Assembly: GCA_028285345.1 (NCBI GenBank)
Contig: JANQPT010000014.1
Location: 1-64,000 of the forward strand
DNA: 64,000 nucleotides
Direction of reading: 5' to 3'
Source: Planctomycetales bacterium
GTDB lineage: Bacteria; Planctomycetota; Planctomycetia; Planctomycetales; Planctomycetaceae
Under the pieces are notes generated by a model, which was not told the DNA's origin, ran no database searches, and was given only the letters and a program-made list of their open reading frames with translations. A program made the position numbers and the translations under genes. Below, one piece after another: positions 1-9,282 of the stretch. Every line of letters starts with the position of its first letter. Position 1 is the stretch's first letter.

Positions 1-81
1 GCCGAACTGCGCGTGCTCTCTGTCAGATTCTCAACCCCGGCCGCAAGAGAGATGACAGACCGCCGCAGGCCTGGGGTCGAC

Positions 82-462
82 CTAGCCCGCCAGCGCGTCC
101 AGCGCCTCTTCGCGGTCGTCGTAGATCGCCCACAACGTGTCCAATGCGGTGACCGAGAGCAACTCTTTCGCCATGTCGCTCGCGCCGCACAGAACCAATT
201 CGCCGCCGGCGCTTTTGACGAACTTGTGGCACCGCAACAACAACGACAAAAACACCGAGCCGAAGTAGCTGACTTCACTCAGGTCAAACACCACCATGGG
301 GACTTCCAAATCCTTCAGCGGCGTCATCACAATGTCGGCCGCCTGTTCGATCAGGTCCCATTGCATCGATTCAACGTCCGTCGCCGGAATAATCAACACG
401 CAGCCGCCGCGGTACTCAATCTGAAAGCTTTCGTGTTGTGGATTGTTGTTAGCGTCACCCAT
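82..462 (-). CDS. STAS-domain protein (anti-sigma factor antagonist-like)
   Basis: A single STAS domain of 126 residues, the fold of SpoIIAA-type anti-sigma antagonists, which act in the cytoplasm by partner switching with an anti-sigma kinase. The core is visible as [20 protein letters not shown], matching the strand-loop-helix that carries the phosphorylatable Ser in the family. Here the loop reads FGSV rather than the usual DSSG, so the regulatory Ser cannot be assigned with certainty. The ORF is open further upstream, but ATG at 462 is chosen because a GAAGGGA ribosome site lies just before it and the STAS fold starts soon after. No kinase or phosphatase partner is next to it. A palindromic element lies about 60 bases upstream of the start. 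Confidence 0.85.
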   Translation of the reverse strand: MGDANNNPQHESFQIEYRGGCVLIIPATDVESMQWDLIEQAADIVMTPLKDLEVPMVVFDLSEVSYFGSVFLSLLLRCHKFVKSAGGELVLCGASDMAKELLSVTALDTLWAIYDDREEALDALAG

Positions 463-521
463 GGAGTGGTCCCTTCTCGAGTTGTCGACACGTAACGCTT
501 TGTCACGGCTTAATCTTGGAG

Positions 522-601
522 TTGTATGCCACTGGCTCTGCCAGTGCAAACTCAAATGTGTGAGATACTTGCAATGCTCTGGCGGAGCCAGTTGCACACA
601 A
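522..601. repeat. 80-bp palindromic element with 27-bp imperfect terminal inverted repeats
   Basis: The left arm (522-548) and the right arm (575-601) are inverted copies with four mismatches. Each arm is itself a short hairpin around ACTGGCTCTGCCAGT or its variant. There is no coding capacity. It sits just upstream of the STAS gene start and looks like a miniature mobile or REP-like element. Confidence 0.7.
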
Positions 602-670
602 ATTCTTGGGTATGACCGAGCACTAGTGGAGCGTCAAGACTTAGAATTCGGATGATATCACTAAGCGGGT

Positions 671-695
671 GCACGAATCCCGCAGGGTTTCGTGC
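671..695. repeat. Hairpin downstream of the HEAT-repeat lipoprotein gene
   Basis: GCACGAATCCC and GGGTTTCGTGC form an 11-bp stem with one mismatch around a 3-base loop. A smaller CCCTGACAGGG hairpin follows at about 730. There is no T tract on either strand, so a rho-independent terminator is not supported; it may stabilise the mRNA 3' end. Confidence 0.4.
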
Positions 696-740
696 GGATT
701 CTCCCTGGCAGCACCCCGAAATCTAAGCCCTGACAGGGCA

Positions 741-3560
741 CTAGATGGTTCGATTATATCGAATCCCGGCGGTTGGTGTGGGATTTCTGAGATTTTTTCG
801 CGAACGCCGCTCCCACCACAGGTGCCACACTTCAGCCTTTTGTTGCGGTGTTTGTGCCGATTCCAACTTGTCGGGGTGTTCGTCGGCTGGAATCAGAGTT
901 TCGATCGCCTTCAGTGCCGCCCGTTTCACTTCAGGCCGCGGTTCTTGATCCAGCCAGACGACGTCGATCAAGCGGTCGAGGAATCGAGTTTGTCCAATTT
1001 CAGCCATGATCTCGATCGCCGCAAGACGCGTGCGCCAATTCCCGGAATAACTGAGCCGGTGTAATTCCTCAAGCCCCCGCGGATCGAGCAGACGGCTCAT
1101 GCTTTCCACGACCGCCAGATGCCGCTCGCCGGAGAACGAATTCAACAGCCGGCTCAACCCTATCATGGTGACCTCGCCTTTTTCGCCGTGAGCATCTTCC
1201 AAGACTCGCTGTTGCCCGCAATGTCCCGCCGCTTTGATGGCCGCCAACTGAACGGTCGGATGTGGGTCCTCAAACAGCCGCTGCATCCATGGCGCAAAAT
1301 CGGCACGGCCGTGGCGGGAGATATATTCGCAGCCCATTCGCCGCACGTCCGCCCAGCGATGGTTCACGGCCAATTGCACAATGCGGGTGACCGGCTCTGC
1401 AGTATCTCGCCCGATTGCTCCCATGACGTCGCGCCAGACGGTCGCGTCCTCCTCGCGAACAAGCACGTCTCCCAGTCGTTCCCAAACGGCATCACGCAGC
1501 GAACGTTCATATCCGATCTCGCGCAATCGCGCTGCCGCTGCCCGCCGCTTGGTCACCTGTGTATGGTCGATATCCAACAACGCGTCGTATTCGGGCGCTA
1601 ACAGCGGCAATACTTCGCGGAACAAGTAATCTCGTCCCGCACGATCGCTCGTTTGAAGCACTTGTTCCACCGCCGACAGGTCGGCGGGGCTGAGTTGGCG
1701 AAGCCACTCGCTCTCGAATCCGCCCCCGGCGACGCCGCCTAAACTGACGGCGATTTGCAGGCGGCGTTCAATCTCCGCCACGCGCTCACGATCAAATCGC
1801 TCACCCGCAGTGCCCGCCGATGCCAACACGTCTCGTGTCAGCGGATAAGCCAATCGCGCGCGTTGAGCGGTGCGCGCCGCTTTGTCCTGTCGAATTGGGT
1901 AGTCGTCATCCGCCCGAAACGGAGGCACCACGGTGTCGGTCCGTTCCGAATAGATCCTCAAACTCTCGAATCGGGTGCGGTAGTTCCCCTCGACTCCGCC
2001 GTGCAACAACAGGGGAAGCAACAATTCATCCGGCCAGATTTCGATTCCAGCCAGCACTGCGGATTGAACAGCCGTCACGGAGTCGGTCATCAATGTGGCT
2101 AGTGCGACCGCCGACGTGCGGCTCTGGTAAGGCGTCAACTGTCGCGCCAATTCCTCACGCACGCGCGCATCTTCATCGTCGAGATACTTGACCAATTCTT
2201 GCTCGCCGTAAGCGGCCAGCCCTTGAACGGCCGTCTTTCGCAACAGCGATTCGCGGGTCATATACTCCCGCAATTGTTTCAAAGCCGCCTCGTTTTGGAG
2301 TAACCCCAAGTTTTGTAACGCGCGGCTCTGGACTTCCGGCTTTGTGTCGGAGATTTGATCAGTCAGTACTTCCAATGCCCGGTGATCCCGCGTGACCGCT
2401 AACAGCAGTCCCAGCGCGGCACGGACCTTGGGAGCCGGATCATCCACACACGTCCAAAGCACGCGCGGCCAGACTGCTTCATTACGGAGATCAATCACTT
2501 GATGCTCGGTGGACACCGCTTGGCTTCCTCGCAGAGAAACGGCATGCACGACGCACGCATCGATTGCCGCCTGATGCAACTCCACTCGGCGGAAGTAGTC
2601 GGGCGTAGGCTCACCTCGCGGCGGAAGCGGACGTTTCAACATCCGCGAAATCTCCGGGATCCGCGCGGGAGCGACCCGCCGTGCAACGCCCCGTATCAGG
2701 TCCGCCTCAACAGTAACGGGCAGGTCCGCGGTCAGAATCTGCCGTTCCTGGCGGCTGCGGCGATGGTCCTCCAAAATGAGACCCGGAACGTGCATTGCCT
2801 GTTCTCCGTCGGTTTCCGCCGTCGCCAACACCAGACACCACGCTTCCGCCGCTGCCGCCCGCATGTTCCTGGAGATCCTGCGGGACTGTTGCGTTGCGGT
2901 TAGCGTGCCCGAATTCGGCTGAATCAGCGGCGGCTCCGCCGTTAGCCGCGCCAGCACCGGCACGAATTGGCGCGCCGATACCGGATCGCGTTGTGCCAGC
3001 AGAATTGTTGCGTTCCAACCGGCAAGGTCGTCTCGGTCGGCAATCAGCGCCAGTTGGGTGATAATCGCCTCCTCAAGAGCCGTTCGCGGTGTCGTTGCGG
3101 TTGACCGGTCTTGTTCATCCGAGTTGAGTGAGTCGGACGTCGTAGCGGAATTGTCTTCGGATTGACTGTATGCTCGAACGATGTCCTCCAGCGAGAAACG
3201 GGCCGTAGGACGTTTCGAATTCTTATCGATTCCCGCGCCCGTCGTCTGCTTTTGCCGGACCGGTCGGAAAAGCCAGCGAGATTCCGCCTGGGCATTGCGA
3301 AGTTTCCGTAGCGGAGACTGCCGTTCGGTGACCGGCGACCACAATTGGTTCTCCGTCCAGGCATCACTGTCGAGCGCATCGGCCAGAATATCAGTCAGCC
3401 GCGAGGTCTGCTGCCGTTCTTGAGACGGCAGCAGTTGGCTGGTGACCGGCAAGTCCCACAACCGGCAGCCGGAACTGCACAATGACACCACACACATTGC
3501 GACGAGGGTCGCCCAATGAACTGGTGAAATCAAGTTGCAAGAGATGGTCCGGTCCATCAT
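741..3560 (-). CDS. HEAT-repeat lipoprotein, exported
   Basis: A protein of about 939 residues, probably attached to a membrane facing the periplasm. The N-terminus has a hydrophobic stretch ending in a lipobox (LCSSGC), so it should be a lipoprotein. A low-complexity Ser/Thr/Arg-rich stretch follows. The middle and C-terminal parts are a long series of helical pairs of about 30 residues of HEAT or PBS-lyase type (for example ALEVLTDQISDTKPEVQSRA and HPTVQLAAIKAAGHCGQQ). Such solenoids are protein-binding scaffolds; no catalytic motif is visible. The ORF extends 25 codons upstream, but ATG at 3560 puts the signal peptide at the start (3557 is an equal alternative). It is transcribed divergently from the GTPase gene. 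Confidence 0.8.
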   Translation of the reverse strand: MMDRTISCNLISPVHWATLVAMCVVSLCSSGCRLWDLPVTSQLLPSQERQQTSRLTDILADALDSDAWTENQLWSPVTERQSPLRKLRNAQAESRWLFRPVRQKQTTGAGIDKNSKRPTARFSLEDIVRAYSQSEDNSATTSDSLNSDEQDRSTATTPRTALEEAIITQLALIADRDDLAGWNATILLAQRDPVSARQFVPVLARLTAEPPLIQPNSGTLTATQQSRRISRNMRAAAAEAWCLVLATAETDGEQAMHVPGLILEDHRRSRQERQILTADLPVTVEADLIRGVARRVAPARIPEISRMLKRPLPPRGEPTPDYFRRVELHQAAIDACVVHAVSLRGSQAVSTEHQVIDLRNEAVWPRVLWTCVDDPAPKVRAALGLLLAVTRDHRALEVLTDQISDTKPEVQSRALQNLGLLQNEAALKQLREYMTRESLLRKTAVQGLAAYGEQELVKYLDDEDARVREELARQLTPYQSRTSAVALATLMTDSVTAVQSAVLAGIEIWPDELLLPLLLHGGVEGNYRTRFESLRIYSERTDTVVPPFRADDDYPIRQDKAARTAQRARLAYPLTRDVLASAGTAGERFDRERVAEIERRLQIAVSLGGVAGGGFESEWLRQLSPADLSAVEQVLQTSDRAGRDYLFREVLPLLAPEYDALLDIDHTQVTKRRAAAARLREIGYERSLRDAVWERLGDVLVREEDATVWRDVMGAIGRDTAEPVTRIVQLAVNHRWADVRRMGCEYISRHGRADFAPWMQRLFEDPHPTVQLAAIKAAGHCGQQRVLEDAHGEKGEVTMIGLSRLLNSFSGERHLAVVESMSRLLDPRGLEELHRLSYSGNWRTRLAAIEIMAEIGQTRFLDRLIDVVWLDQEPRPEVKRAALKAIETLIPADEHPDKLESAQTPQQKAEVWHLWWERRSRKNLRNPTPTAGIRYNRTI

Positions 3561-4060
3561 GAACAACTGCCGCAACAGACCATGATGTGACCGTGCCGGT
3601 GCGACGCGGCGCGTCGACAGTCGGCAAAATCGCACATCTGTTGCGCAGACAATTGATACGTCGTAGGATGTTGGAGGAAGAGAGAGGGGCGGAGAGTATC
3701 ACGATTGCCAATGCGCTCAAAGTGCAGTCTGAGCGGGGGTTTCCGTGCGAAATCGACCGGGCGGGTTGCGACCGAAATCTCAAAACATCCCACGTGGGAT
3801 TCTTGCTGCAACTCAATGCCGGACAGTAGGATAGGTCCACTTCCGTGCGCGCAATTCGTTTGGCGAATCGGATCACTTTTTGACGCCTGTCTCAATATCT
3901 CGCCTGCCGGAGACGAATAATCAAGGTACAATACTACCGGAGTGTCCCGCGTGGGATCTTAGAATCGCTTTTCAACCATCCGGGCTCCTTCTCTCATTAT
4001 CTGCCTTATGGTTTGTGTCATTTGATGAGTCAAACCTGTCATCGTTGAAACCGCTAGTCC
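3561..4060. promoter_or_regulatory. Divergent intergenic region with two related palindromes
   Basis: This 500-bp stretch separates the HEAT lipoprotein gene (minus) from the GTPase gene (plus). It holds a perfect 14-bp palindrome ATCCCACGTGGGAT at 3787-3800 and a second copy with two changes, GTCCCGCGTGGGAT, at 3944-3957. Two copies in one divergent region suggest an operator pair for a dimeric regulator. That is inference; no regulator can be assigned. No gene was recognised here. Confidence 0.4.
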
Positions 4061-5875
4061 ATGTCTGCTCCTGAACTTGCTCAACTCGAGATGTTGGCCC
4101 AAGTCGACGAACTTGTGGCGAAACTGAATGAGTGGGTCGAGCCGGATATCGGCTGGGAGCCGCTACAGCAGTCGCAGGCGTTGGTGCGCAGATTGTTGAA
4201 GCGAATCGAAGGGCTGCGCGTGCGTCTGGAATCACCGCTGGTCGTGGCGACCTTCGGCGGCACCGGCACCGGCAAGAGCGCGCTGGTCAATGCGCTCGTG
4301 GGACGCGAGATTTCTCCCAGCGCGCGGAAACGGCCCACGACGATCCGGCCTGTGCTGCTTGTTCATTCCAATACCGACGTGAATCTGCTGGGACTGCCGC
4401 TCGACAAATTGGACGTCGTGCAATGCGACACACCGGTGCTGCGTGATATTGCCGTCATCGATTGCCCCGACCCTGATACCAGCGAGGCGGCCAGTGCCGG
4501 CAGCAACCTTGAGCAATTGCACCAATTATTGCCGCACTGCGACGTGTTGATTTATACGTCGACCCAACAAAAATACCGCTCCGCCCGCGTCGTTGACGAG
4601 TTGGGGCAGGCGGCGACCGGTTGCCGGTTGTTGTTCGTGCAGACACACGCCGACGTCGACGAGGACATTCGCGAGGATTGGGTTGCCCAATTGGGCGGCC
4701 GCTATGAGGTTCCTGACGTCTTCTTCGTCGATTCACTCCGCGCATTGCGCGAGCAGCAGGCCGGGCATCGACCCTCGGGAGATTTCAGCAAATTACAAGA
4801 TCTGCTCACGACGCAGTTGGCGGCATCGCAGCGGACGCTGATCCGACGGGCGAACCTGGTCGATTTGGTGCAGTCCGCGCTGGACCACTGCCGAGGGCAG
4901 ATCGCCGACCATCAGCCGCAGCTCGTCGAGTTAGAAGACGTCCTCCAAGAGCAACGCCACAAACTGGTCGGCCGGATGTCGGAACAATTGCGTGACGAAT
5001 TGTTGGACAGCCGCAATTTGTGGGAACGCCGGTTGATCTCGTCGGTCACGCAGAACTGGGGCATGAGCCCCTTCTCATCCGTCTTGCGGCTCTATAACGG
5101 CCTCGGCAATTTCATTGCCAGCTTCACGCTGTTTCGCGCGCGAACCTCGGCCCAGATGGCTCTAATTGGGGCTGCACAAGGCATCCGCTGGTTGGCCGAA
5201 AAGCGGAGCGAACAGAAAGCGGAAAGCCGCCTCGAGAAACTGTCCGCGTTCGGCCTCGACGATGCGGCGCTGCGCGAATCGCAGGTCGTCATCGGCGGCT
5301 ATCTCCAATCGGCCAAACTCGACCCACAATTGGCCGCTCCGGGCAACCTGGAGGCGTTGCGCCACGAAGCGACCCGGCTCGAAGACCAATTCCTGGGCGA
5401 TGCGGCGCACCGCGTCGACCAGTTAATCGACCGGCTGGCGAATCGGCATTCGGGGTTCTTCACACGCTGGAGCTTTGAAATCCTGTTTCTGCTGATGTTG
5501 GGTTACATCCTGTATTGGCCGGCTCGCAACTTCTTTTACGATATGCCGATGCACCAGGCGCGTTCGCTGGCAATCGACTTTTACATCACCGCCGGCGTGT
5601 TCTTGCTGCTTTGGTCAGGCACGCTGGTCATGATGTTCACTCGCCGCTTGCGCCGTGGATTGAACCGCGAGATCGGCACACTGGCGGAATCCCTGGCCCA
5701 AAGCAAAGTCGCTACGGGGTTGTTTCCCGATCTGGAAAACACGTGTACGGCAATCGAAACGCACACGGAGCGGCTGAAAGCCCTGTCGAACATGACGTCC
5801 GACCTGAGACGCCATATCGCCGCTCCGGCGGGCTTGGGAGCTGCTTTGCCGGAAGAGATCACCGTGCAATCTTAA
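4061..5875 (+). CDS. Membrane-associated GTPase (Era/dynamin-like P-loop protein)
   Basis: A 604-residue P-loop GTPase with a membrane anchor. Walker A/G1 is GGTGTGKS at residues 66-73 and a G2-type Thr lies in RPTT (about 93-95). The G3 box reads DCPD (134-137) instead of DxxG. The G4 position reads THAD (195-198) instead of NKxD. A long helical middle region follows, then two hydrophobic segments at about 471-487 and 507-527. This layout resembles the GTPases that act on membranes or cell division, but the exact family is unknown. It is not one of the standard translation GTPases. There is no clear ribosome site before the chosen ATG. It stands opposite the HEAT lipoprotein gene. Confidence 0.75.
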   Translation: MSAPELAQLEMLAQVDELVAKLNEWVEPDIGWEPLQQSQALVRRLLKRIEGLRVRLESPLVVATFGGTGTGKSALVNALVGREISPSARKRPTTIRPVLLVHSNTDVNLLGLPLDKLDVVQCDTPVLRDIAVIDCPDPDTSEAASAGSNLEQLHQLLPHCDVLIYTSTQQKYRSARVVDELGQAATGCRLLFVQTHADVDEDIREDWVAQLGGRYEVPDVFFVDSLRALREQQAGHRPSGDFSKLQDLLTTQLAASQRTLIRRANLVDLVQSALDHCRGQIADHQPQLVELEDVLQEQRHKLVGRMSEQLRDELLDSRNLWERRLISSVTQNWGMSPFSSVLRLYNGLGNFIASFTLFRARTSAQMALIGAAQGIRWLAEKRSEQKAESRLEKLSAFGLDDAALRESQVVIGGYLQSAKLDPQLAAPGNLEALRHEATRLEDQFLGDAAHRVDQLIDRLANRHSGFFTRWSFEILFLLMLGYILYWPARNFFYDMPMHQARSLAIDFYITAGVFLLLWSGTLVMMFTRRLRRGLNREIGTLAESLAQSKVATGLFPDLENTCTAIETHTERLKALSNMTSDLRRHIAAPAGLGAALPEEITVQS

Positions 5876-6005
5876 GCCGCACGCACACAGACCGCGGTCG
5901 CAAAAATCCGCACGGATTCCGCGCGTTCAGAGTTGCAGCCAAGGCCGCCTTCCCTCCACAATGAGGTGGACAACGTGTCTCGACTTCCATGTGACGGGGG
6001 AAGAA

Positions 6006-6320
6006 ATGGCTGCGGTTCAGCATATGGTCTTGGTCAGATTCAAACCGGAGGTCTCCGAGGAAACGATAGCGGAAAGTTTTCGCCAACTGGCGGAGCTGCG
6101 CGAGTTGATTCCCGGGATACTGGCGTTTGACGGCGGCCCCTATGCCAGCCACGAGGGCTTGAACCAAGGCTACACGCACGGGTTCCTGATGACGTTCGAT
6201 AGTCCCGCGTCGCGCGATACCTACCTGCCGCATCCCGAACATGAACGGGTCAAGAACGCAATCCTCCCGCACGTTGAGACGGTCGTCGCCTTTGATTTTG
6301 AGGCGGACGCCTGGAAATAA
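6006..6320 (+). CDS. Dabb (stress-responsive alpha/beta-barrel) family protein
   Basis: A small protein of 104 residues with the Dabb/ferredoxin-like fold: QHMVLVRFKPEVSEE at the start and the family's HPEHERVKN stretch near the C-terminus. Members form dimers and are often fused to or encoded near enzymes, but no single activity is shared by the family. ATG at 6006 follows GGGGGAAG closely and removes an unconserved 15-residue extension. It lies 43 bp upstream of the VCBS-repeat gene, so the two may be co-transcribed. Confidence 0.85.
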   Translation: MAAVQHMVLVRFKPEVSEETIAESFRQLAELRELIPGILAFDGGPYASHEGLNQGYTHGFLMTFDSPASRDTYLPHPEHERVKNAILPHVETVVAFDFEADAWK

Positions 6321-6363
6321 CTCGCAGTACACAACATTAACCTGAGCAGACAGAGAGCAAACA

Positions 6364-7566
6364 ATGAAACGCACACTCGCATATGCGTTGGCCGCACTTG
6401 GGCTGTTGGCGAACGTCGCCTCTGCCGAAGACATCAGTTGGAAACGGATCAAAGTCGACGACGTGTTCCGCAGCGAAGGAGTCGGGGCAGGGGACATCAA
6501 TAAAGATGGCTTGATGGACGTTGCCGCCGGCGATGTCTGGTACGAGGCGCCCGACTGGAAGATTCACCCCATTCGCGAAGTCCGCTCGTATAAATTCGAC
6601 GGCGGATACAGCAAAAGTTTTTGCAACGAAGTCATCGACATCAACGGCGATGGCTGGCTCGATATCGTCGTCGTCGGCTTTCCGGGCGATCCCTGCCACT
6701 GGTACGAAAACCCGCAGGGCAACTTTGACGGCCACTGGAAGGAACACGAAATCTGGCACAGCGCCTGTAACGAATCACCGCAGTTCGGCGATGTGCTGGG
6801 CGACGGGCGGCCCATGTTGATTCTCGGCTCGCAGCCGGAATCGCAACTCGGATTCCTGCCGATTCCTGCTCCAGACAAGGCGGCTGAAAAATGGGAGTTT
6901 ACTGCCGTCAGCCGACCGGGCGATCCTGGCAAGAACGGCACGCACAAATTTTATCACGGGCTGGGCGTCGGCGACCTCAACAACGACGGCCGTAACGACA
7001 TTCTGATCCCGCACGGCTGGTTCGAAGCACCCGAAGACCGCAACGCGACCTCGTGGGAATTCCACCCGCTCAATCTCGCTCGTGATGGGAAGGGAAATCC
7101 GCTCGCGGCGGCGAATATGTACGCCTATGATCTCGATCTGGACGGCGACCAGGACATTGTGATGAGCTCGGCGCACAGGCATGGCATCTGGTGGTTCGAA
7201 AACACCGGCGGCAACGACGACCCGCAGTTCAAATACCACCTGATCGACGATTCCTTCTCGCAGACGCACGCGCTGCAGATGGCCGACGTCGACCGCGACG
7301 GCGACATGGACTTCATCACCGGCAAGCGGTTCTACGCACACAACGGCCACGACCCCGGCGGCAAAGACCCCGTCGTGATGTACTGGATCGAAGTCCAGCG
7401 CAAGAAGAACAGCCCGCCGAAGTTCACGCTACACGAAATCGAAGCCGGCCGCGGCACGGGAATCGGGACACAATTCACCGTCAAGGATTTCAACGGCGAC
7501 GGCAAGGTCGACATTATCCTGGGGAACAAAAAAGGCGTGAATGTGCTGCTGCAGACCGGCAAGTGA
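6364..7566 (+). CDS. Exported FG-GAP/VCBS-repeat protein
   Basis: A 400-residue secreted beta-propeller-type protein. A signal peptide covers about residues 1-22, ending ASA before EDIS. Six calcium-loop motifs of the form DxNxDGxxD are visible (DINKDGLMD, DINGDGWLD, DLNNDGRND, DLDLDGDQD, DVDRDGDMD, DFNGDGKVD), spaced as in FG-GAP/VCBS propellers. Such proteins bind calcium and usually other proteins or carbohydrates outside the cell. No catalytic domain is seen. Its stop is followed within 15 bp by a palindromic repeat element. Confidence 0.85.
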   Translation: MKRTLAYALAALGLLANVASAEDISWKRIKVDDVFRSEGVGAGDINKDGLMDVAAGDVWYEAPDWKIHPIREVRSYKFDGGYSKSFCNEVIDINGDGWLDIVVVGFPGDPCHWYENPQGNFDGHWKEHEIWHSACNESPQFGDVLGDGRPMLILGSQPESQLGFLPIPAPDKAAEKWEFTAVSRPGDPGKNGTHKFYHGLGVGDLNNDGRNDILIPHGWFEAPEDRNATSWEFHPLNLARDGKGNPLAAANMYAYDLDLDGDQDIVMSSAHRHGIWWFENTGGNDDPQFKYHLIDDSFSQTHALQMADVDRDGDMDFITGKRFYAHNGHDPGGKDPVVMYWIEVQRKKNSPPKFTLHEIEAGRGTGIGTQFTVKDFNGDGKVDIILGNKKGVNVLLQTGK

Positions 7567-7577
7567 TGTTGGCCCTC

Positions 7578-7706
7578 GTTCCCAAGCTCCGGCTTGGGAA
7601 CGCATTTTCGCGAAGCTCCGCTTCGCCGCCCGATTATTGGCGCACATCAACTGACACTCGAAGCAGAGCTTCGAGAACACCGGATCCCAAACTGGAGTTT
7701 GGGAAC
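7578..7706. repeat. Four-hairpin palindromic repeat element, copy A
   Basis: Four short hairpins in a row: GTTCCCAAGC/GCTTGGGAAC (7578-7601), GCGAAGC/GCTTCGC (7610-7626), TCGAAGC/GCTTCGA (7658-7674) and CCCAAACT/AGTTTGGG (7686-7703). The same outer and inner hairpins recur at 9184-9274 and 30181-30322. It is noncoding and looks like a REP- or MITE-type dispersed element. Confidence 0.75.
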
Positions 7707-7734
7707 CAGTTTAGTGTTGGCAAGAATTTCGGCG

Positions 7735-8976
7735 CTACTCAATATCCGGCTTTTCGTTCGTGCCGTACAGCTTGTTCGCACGGTCGTAGATGCTCTGGAT
7801 CGTATCGCCCATGTCGAGGGCGTGCTCCTTGAGCCATGGGGATTCGGTGATCATGATGCTGCGGTCGACGGCAACCTTGCGTAACAACGGCGGGGACCAG
7901 ACGTCTTCGTCGAAGATTACGTCGCGGACGGTAATGTTTTCCTTGGTGACGTTCCAGACCATCATGTCATCGGCGAGGGAAAGCGGCCCTTTGTAGGTCT
8001 GCTTGATCCCCTCCAGGATTTTCGGCGAAGTGTCGAAGTCGTTGAAGAAGTGGTAGGCGATCGCCATCCGCGGCTTGACCAGGCTCATCACCTTGCCGAA
8101 GCCCGGGGGCGGGGTGTGGATCTGAGTCCCGACATTCAGGGCTCGTGCGACAGGGAAGTTCATCCGCTCGACCAAATCTGGCAGCGCGATGAAGCATTCG
8201 TGGATGGCGACATCTGCATTTTGGGCGTACTTAACGAACCACGTGTTAGGATAGGTATCGCCGCCGAAGACGAACTTCAGCCCGTTCCATTCCAGCGAGT
8301 AGCTGACCGGACCGTCGATGATATGAATCGCCGGCCAGGACCGAATCGTTACGCCGTTCTCCTGATAGACGATTTGGTTTTCGCCCCGATAGTCGAATTC
8401 GTTGATTTCCAATTCCTGCCCCGATGCCGGAAGCCTCCCGGCACGCGTCGTGACGTCCCAGGTCAGCGCCTTTTTGAGGTGCTCGATCGCGTACTTGGTA
8501 CCGCGCTCCGGCTTATCGCCGGTCGGCCCCCAGACGCGGAGCGGCACCGTCCGGCCGTTGATCAGGCCGCCCACGTAGAGCGCGTCAAAATCACCGAAGT
8601 GATCGGCGTGCAGATGGCTGATGAAGACCTTGTTCAAATAGTCGGCGGGAATCAGCAACGCGGCGATGTTGTCGGCCGCTCCGGTGCCGATGTCGAAGAT
8701 GAACTTATCGCCGTTGCCCAGCTCAACCAAAAAGCAGGTCGCCGCTTGCGAGGGCCGCTGGTTGGGCATGCCGGTGCCACAGGAAATGATCCGCATTTCA
8801 TTGGGACCGAGGTCTTCAGTATTCGGGTAGTAAACCCCTCGGCCGCCGCGCGCCTTGACCGGCGAAACCTCCGCATTGGATTTGGCATCGGACGGTTTCG
8901 ACTGCAGCGCGCCGGCGCCGATTCCAGCCACAACTGCGAACAACGTGACAATCGATGCCCAAGTTTTCTTTTGCAC
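7735..8976 (-). CDS. Exported MBL-fold metallo-hydrolase
   Basis: A 413-residue metallo-beta-lactamase-fold protein. The metal-binding HxHxDH motif is present as SHLHADHFGD. Further ligand candidates are in PAIHIIDGP, FGGDTYPN and the C-terminal IAYHFFND. A short N-terminal hydrophobic segment (IVTLFAVVAGIGAGAL) predicts export. The GTG at 8976 is preferred over an upstream ATG because GGGGGAC lies just before it. The sequence resembles the GntH-like subgroup of MBL hydrolases, but the substrate is unknown. It is flanked on both sides by directly oriented copies of the four-hairpin repeat. Confidence 0.8.
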   Translation of the reverse strand: MQKKTWASIVTLFAVVAGIGAGALQSKPSDAKSNAEVSPVKARGGRGVYYPNTEDLGPNEMRIISCGTGMPNQRPSQAATCFLVELGNGDKFIFDIGTGAADNIAALLIPADYLNKVFISHLHADHFGDFDALYVGGLINGRTVPLRVWGPTGDKPERGTKYAIEHLKKALTWDVTTRAGRLPASGQELEINEFDYRGENQIVYQENGVTIRSWPAIHIIDGPVSYSLEWNGLKFVFGGDTYPNTWFVKYAQNADVAIHECFIALPDLVERMNFPVARALNVGTQIHTPPPGFGKVMSLVKPRMAIAYHFFNDFDTSPKILEGIKQTYKGPLSLADDMMVWNVTKENITVRDVIFDEDVWSPPLLRKVAVDRSIMITESPWLKEHALDMGDTIQSIYDRANKLYGTNEKPDIE

Positions 8977-9183
8977 TTTTCTGTCCCCCGGCCACGTGAA
9001 GCTTCGATGGATTTGTTCGATTCTGCAATGTAAACAAATTGCGAAGCGTCGCAAAAAGAAATGTCGACGTGAAGGCATGGCGAAGGGAAATGTACTATCA
9101 GCGCATTTCGCGTTGACTCACCAGAGCAAGTCGGTTCCGCCGTGTGGACCGTTCCCGCGGGTGGCTTTCATAGAAGCCGCCCT

Positions 9184-9274
9184 TCGCTTCGCCGCCTGAG
9201 ATTTGCCGCACATCAACTGACACGCGAAGCAGAGCTTCGAGAATGACGGTTCCCAAACTGGAGTTTGGGAACCA
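9184..9274. repeat. Palindromic repeat element, copy B (partial)
   Basis: This shares about 70 bp with copy A, including CACATCAACTGACAC, the CGAAGC/GCTTCG hairpin and the terminal hairpin GGTTCCCAAACT/AGTTTGGGAACC (9248-9273). The left outer hairpin of copy A is missing. It is in the same orientation as copy A, so the MBL gene lies between two direct copies. Confidence 0.7.
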
Positions 9275-9282
9275 GAACCGGA

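Noticed and set aside
671..740. Rho-independent terminator of the HEAT lipoprotein gene
   Set aside because: The stems are good but no T tract follows on either strand, so it is listed only as a hairpin.
8050..9033. Open frame of 327 codons on the plus strand
   Set aside because: It is antisense to the MBL-fold gene, which has a clear HxHxDH motif and ribosome site.
7578..9274. Composite transposon around the MBL gene
   Set aside because: The flanking repeats are short, noncoding and one is incomplete; no transposase is present.
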